Shown: positions 5,264-7,584 of the stretch, piece by piece
How positions within the stretch are numbered: the first letter of the stretch is position 1
Layout: each line of letters opens with the position of its first letter
Assembly: GCA_964534705.1 (NCBI GenBank)
Contig: CAZHPY010000073.1
Coordinates: forward strand, 1 to 7,584
Source: CAZHPY01 sp964534705
GTDB taxonomy: Bacteria; Omnitrophota; Gorgyraeia; 2-01-FULL-45-10
Reading direction: 5' to 3'
DNA: 7,584 bases
Notes under the pieces: generated by a model
The model's input: the letters and a program-made list of their open reading frames with translations, nothing else
What the model was told of the DNA's origin: nothing
Database searches by the model: none
Program-made: the position numbers and the translations under genes

Positions 5264-7141
5264 CTATCCTTCGCGGAGCTGCTTTTCAGCGTCGACAACG
5301 TCGCGGTTGATAAGGCGTATCGCGTTCTTTATCCTGTCTTTCAGAATATAGGAAGAGGCGGGAGAGTCGAGCATTTCACGTAATATCTGTATTGCCATCC
5401 TGAAATACCGCACCACTTCTCCCTCGTCCGTATCGGTAAAGCGCAGTATATTCGCGAATTTTTCGCCTCGCATCCACATTTCCGTGGTCTTGGATAGATG
5501 AAAATGCGGCGCTTTGCTGAAAGGATAGATCTTATATTTGATCTCTCTGTAACGTACTCCTTCGAATATATCATGGCAATTTTTAAAAAGCGGCCGTGCC
5601 TCTTTCGTAAGATTGGTAAGTTTCTGGTTTTTGCGCGGTTCAAATACCGACGCTACTGCAAGTATGCCAAGGCCGAATTCATCCAGTTGTTCAAATATCT
5701 TCTCATCATATAATTCGGCTAAAAGAAGCTCGTAACCGTACATAACTTTCGCGAATTGTCCTTTGGAAGTTAACAGGTCATTTTCTATGTGTTTAAGCTC
5801 TTTTAACAGTTTTAATTTTGATTCCATCAGGCGCAGCGCCTCTTTTTGAATATTCTTTTTGCTCTGGTAATAATGCAGCGACTTAGGATATATATCGAAC
5901 AGGCCTTCTTTGTATTTCTCGTAAAGATTAAGTATGGTCGCATAAGAGTTGTTAAGCTGGCTTTTTACCTCTTCCGGCTTACCGTATATGATGCGCCACA
6001 ATTCGCGGGCATCTATCCTGTGCAGATTTACGCGGCAATATACAAAACCTTCTTTATCTATGCCGCGGCGGCCTGCACGCCCTGCCATCTGGTAAAAATC
6101 CCGCGTCTTGAGGTTGCGCATGTAAGTGCCATAAAACTTTCTCAGGTCATCGAATATTACCGAGCGGCTGGGCATGTTAATACCAAGAGCAAAAGTTTCT
6201 GTCGTAAATATCACCTTAAGCAGCCTGCTTGTAAATAATCTTTCTACTACCTCTTTCAGCGTAGGCAGCATACCGGCATGGTGATATGCTATGCCCCTTG
6301 ATATGATTTGGGATAATGAAGAAGCTGTTTTATCATGCGTCAGGTCATATTTCTCACAAAGAGAACGATAAAGGTCCATGATCTGATCTCGTTCATCCTC
6401 GTTAAGGAAGTTGTAACTGAATAGTTCGTAAGCAAGTTCTTCAGCGCGTCTCCTGCCGAATACAAAGTATATGCACGGTAATCCATTTTTGGTCTTTATT
6501 GTATGGACCAGCGTTGCAACGACATTGGGCCTCTTCATCCTCAACTTTCTAAGAGTCTCTATCTTGTCAAATATCTGGTTATGGCACTGATAGAAGAAAT
6601 GAAGCGGAACAGGCCTCTTTTCTTCTATTACAACCTTGATCTCTTTTTTATGTATTGATTCTATCCAGGAAGCGAATTGTCTTATATTGGGGATAGTGGC
6701 CGACAAACCCAATATTTTAATGTGTTGCGGAAGAAAAATAAGAGACTCTTCCCAGACGGTCCCGCGTTCGGGATTATCTATATAGTGTATTTCATCGAAT
6801 ATTATCCACTGGTACTGGGCAAGGCTTTCAGGCTCGTCGAGTATTTTATTCCTGAATATCTCCGTTGTCATTATCAATACAGGCGCGTTAGCGTTTAAAG
6901 AAACGTCGCCGGTAAGTATGCCTATATTATCCTTGAATTCTACCTGAAAGTCGCGGAACTTCTGGTTTGAGAGGGCTTTTAAAGGGGCTGTGTATATGAC
7001 GCCAATATTCTCTTCGAGGCACTTTCTTATTACATGCTCTGCTATGGCAGTTTTACCGGCTCCGGTGGGTGCGGAAACAATAACCGAATGGCCATTATTT
7101 ATGTGCTCAATGGCCTCCTGTTGAAAGCGGTCGTATATCAT
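5264..7141 (-). CDS. Compact Ski2-like (DEIH-box) superfamily II RNA helicase
   Basis: Probably a cytosolic ATP-dependent 3'-5' RNA helicase in RNA processing or decay; activity is inferred from the family. Motifs in order: YDRFQQEAI (3-11), Walker A APTGAGKT (24-31), Ia TAPLKALSN (51-59), TGD (77-79), TTEIF (92-96), DEIHYI (116-121), SAT (147-149), HHAGMLP (287-293), V TTETFALGINMPS (313-325) and VI QMAGRAGRRG (351-360). SQLNNSYATILNL (394-406) is the segment that follows motif VI in Ski2 and Mtr4. The C-terminus keeps DSHCT-like marks: KGQFAKVMYGYELLLAEL (460-477) and DEGEVVRYFRMAIQILREM (572-590). At 625 residues it is much shorter than Mtr4/Ski2 or actinobacterial HelY (about 900-1000), with no room for an arch insertion. 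The ATG at 7141 lacks a Shine-Dalgarno, an in-frame TAA lies 9 nt upstream, and the -10 box ends 8 nt before it, so a leaderless mRNA is likely. A DNA repair (Hel308-like) role is a weaker alternative. Confidence 0.9.
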   Translation of the reverse strand: MIYDRFQQEAIEHINNGHSVIVSAPTGAGKTAIAEHVIRKCLEENIGVIYTAPLKALSNQKFRDFQVEFKDNIGILTGDVSLNANAPVLIMTTEIFRNKILDEPESLAQYQWIIFDEIHYIDNPERGTVWEESLIFLPQHIKILGLSATIPNIRQFASWIESIHKKEIKVVIEEKRPVPLHFFYQCHNQIFDKIETLRKLRMKRPNVVATLVHTIKTKNGLPCIYFVFGRRRAEELAYELFSYNFLNEDERDQIMDLYRSLCEKYDLTHDKTASSLSQIISRGIAYHHAGMLPTLKEVVERLFTSRLLKVIFTTETFALGINMPSRSVIFDDLRKFYGTYMRNLKTRDFYQMAGRAGRRGIDKEGFVYCRVNLHRIDARELWRIIYGKPEEVKSQLNNSYATILNLYEKYKEGLFDIYPKSLHYYQSKKNIQKEALRLMESKLKLLKELKHIENDLLTSKGQFAKVMYGYELLLAELYDEKIFEQLDEFGLGILAVASVFEPRKNQKLTNLTKEARPLFKNCHDIFEGVRYREIKYKIYPFSKAPHFHLSKTTEMWMRGEKFANILRFTDTDEGEVVRYFRMAIQILREMLDSPASSYILKDRIKNAIRLINRDVVDAEKQLREG

Positions 7142-7149
7142 ATAGTTAA

Positions 7150-7178
7150 ATTATAGTCTAAAAGGCATGATTTGACAA
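7150..7178 (-). promoter_or_regulatory. Sigma-70-like promoter of the helicase gene, positioned for a leaderless mRNA
   Basis: On the minus strand TTGTCA (7173-7178, 5 of 6) is followed by a 17-nt spacer and a perfect TATAAT (7150-7155). Only 8 nt (TTAACTAT) lie between the -10 box and ATG 7141. A start at the usual 6-8 nt from the -10 box leaves a leader of about 0-2 nt. There is no Shine-Dalgarno. Confidence 0.7.
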
Positions 7179-7183
7179 AACAT

Positions 7184-7213
7184 TTTACTGAAACCCCGGT
7201 AGTAGTATATAAT
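7184..7213 (+). promoter_or_regulatory. Sigma-70-like promoter of the DUF167 gene, positioned for a leaderless mRNA
   Basis: A perfect TATAAT (7208-7213) is preceded at 18 nt by TTTACT (7184-7189, 4 of 6). Six bases (TAAGGC) separate the -10 box from ATG 7220, so transcription should begin at or next to the A of the start codon. AAGG ends one base before ATG, too close to act as a normal Shine-Dalgarno. The promoter overlaps the upstream part of the divergent helicase promoter region. Confidence 0.6.
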
Positions 7214-7219
7214 TAAGGC

Positions 7220-7441
7220 ATGAAGATATCGGTTAAAGTTAAGCCTAACGCTAAACAGGAGAAGCTAGAAAAGCTTTCCGAGAACAATTATTCGGTATCG
7301 GTAAAAGCCAAGCCTCAAGACGGCAAGGCAAATTACGCGGTCCGCGAAGTATTAGCCGAACATTTTGCCATTCCAAAGTCCCGCATCATTCTCGTCACCG
7401 GAGAAACGTCCAGGAACAAGATCTACGAAGTCTTTCTGTAA
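7220..7441 (+). CDS. yggU: DUF167 / YggU family small protein
   Basis: The 73-residue product matches the small DUF167 (YggU/UPF0235) fold, whose cellular role is not established. The start MKISVKVKPNAK fits the conserved first strand (V-K-P-N-A). YSVSVKAKPQDGKANYAV (24-41) carries the signature P-x-x-G-K-A-N, and IILVTGETSRNKIYEV (56-71) carries the G-x-x-S-R-x-K signature. Family members are usually 70-110 residues, so this one is complete but at the short end. It is divergent from the helicase and shares a 78-bp intergenic region with it. In many bacteria this family sits next to yggT or division and cell-envelope genes; neither is visible here. The start is set by the family alignment and by the promoter, which ends 6 nt before ATG. 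Confidence 0.9.
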   Translation: MKISVKVKPNAKQEKLEKLSENNYSVSVKAKPQDGKANYAVREVLAEHFAIPKSRIILVTGETSRNKIYEVFL

Positions 7442-7584
7442 TCGGTCCTCAAACCTACCCCTTCGCCTGCGACTATTGACGACAGGGCGTATAAAACTTT
7501 TCTGCACGGGGCGATATCAGCTGCGGGTGGCATTGGATGAACCCGGATTTGATATTTGGGATGGGGGTGGAGCATGTTAGCCCC
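7442..7584. other. Right-edge stretch with no supportable gene
   Basis: After the yggU TAA there is no clear terminator; an imperfect CCTG/CAGG stem (about 7465-7486) lacks a U-run. Two frames stay open to the right edge. One is plus from ATG 7537 (MNPDLIFGMGVEHVSP). The other is minus, entering at 7584 and ending inside yggU (its last residues are GLRTDYRKTS). Neither shows a recognised motif or a good ribosome site, so I do not call a gene. Confidence 0.4.

Noticed and set aside
5846..6238. 130-codon plus-strand open frame opposite the helicase
   Set aside because: It is antisense to conserved helicase motifs (HHAGMLP to motif VI), has no recognisable domain and no ribosome site; a shadow of the real gene.
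7172..7177. Perfect TTGACA on the plus strand as the -35 box of yggU
   Set aside because: It is 30 nt from the TATAAT at 7208, far beyond a 16-18 nt spacer, and no -10-like hexamer occurs at the correct distance. It is mostly the reverse side of the helicase -35 box.
7555..7584. tRNA D-arm-like GGTGGAGC or a terminator hairpin (GGGG...CCCC) at the right edge
   Set aside because: No matching GCTC half, no acceptor or T-arm pairing, and no U-run within the window; four G/C pairs with a long loop are not enough.

Overview
The window reads as a bacterial chromosome segment, probably Gram-negative: it encodes a secreted OmpA-type peptidoglycan-binding protein, and its promoters are sigma-70-like. 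Heavy use of ATA and AGG codons, the style of the OmpA/LysM protein and the large secreted protein with an HIQDAHCN motif remind me of uncultured candidate phyla such as Omnitrophota. That placement is an impression from memory, not something the sequence proves.

Layout. Positions 1-2135 (minus) hold a large, probably exported protein of unknown function that runs off the left edge; the outermost 60 bases form a near-perfect inverted repeat. Positions 2136-2355 are an AT-rich gap with a promoter and a leader of about 130 nt. Next come three minus-strand genes that look like one operon: an OmpA-LysM envelope protein (4257-5198), a PtsN-like EIIA protein (3765-4253) and a TrpB2-type tryptophan synthase beta chain (2356-3711, GTG start). 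A strong promoter for this operon lies at 5227-5255 and also fixes the ompA start. Upstream is a compact Ski2-like RNA helicase (5264-7141, minus). It is divergent from a small DUF167/YggU gene (7220-7441, plus). The last 143 bases contain no gene I can defend.

How it fits together. No single pathway is evident. The likely operon joins envelope anchoring, a phosphotransfer regulator and an amino-acid enzyme, with no trpA or other PTS gene in view. The most notable regulatory feature is the 78-bp divergent region at 7142-7219. There both -10 boxes sit only 6-8 nt from the start codons and neither gene has a usable Shine-Dalgarno sequence, which predicts leaderless mRNAs both ways. The large protein, the OmpA-LysM protein and TrpB2 have ordinary Shine-Dalgarno sequences. 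I see no CRISPR array, transposase, tRNA, rRNA, phage gene or toxin-antitoxin pair. The best candidate for something undescribed is the large secreted protein, whose two histidine motifs loosely recall the TraB/Tiki/ChaN/EreA type.
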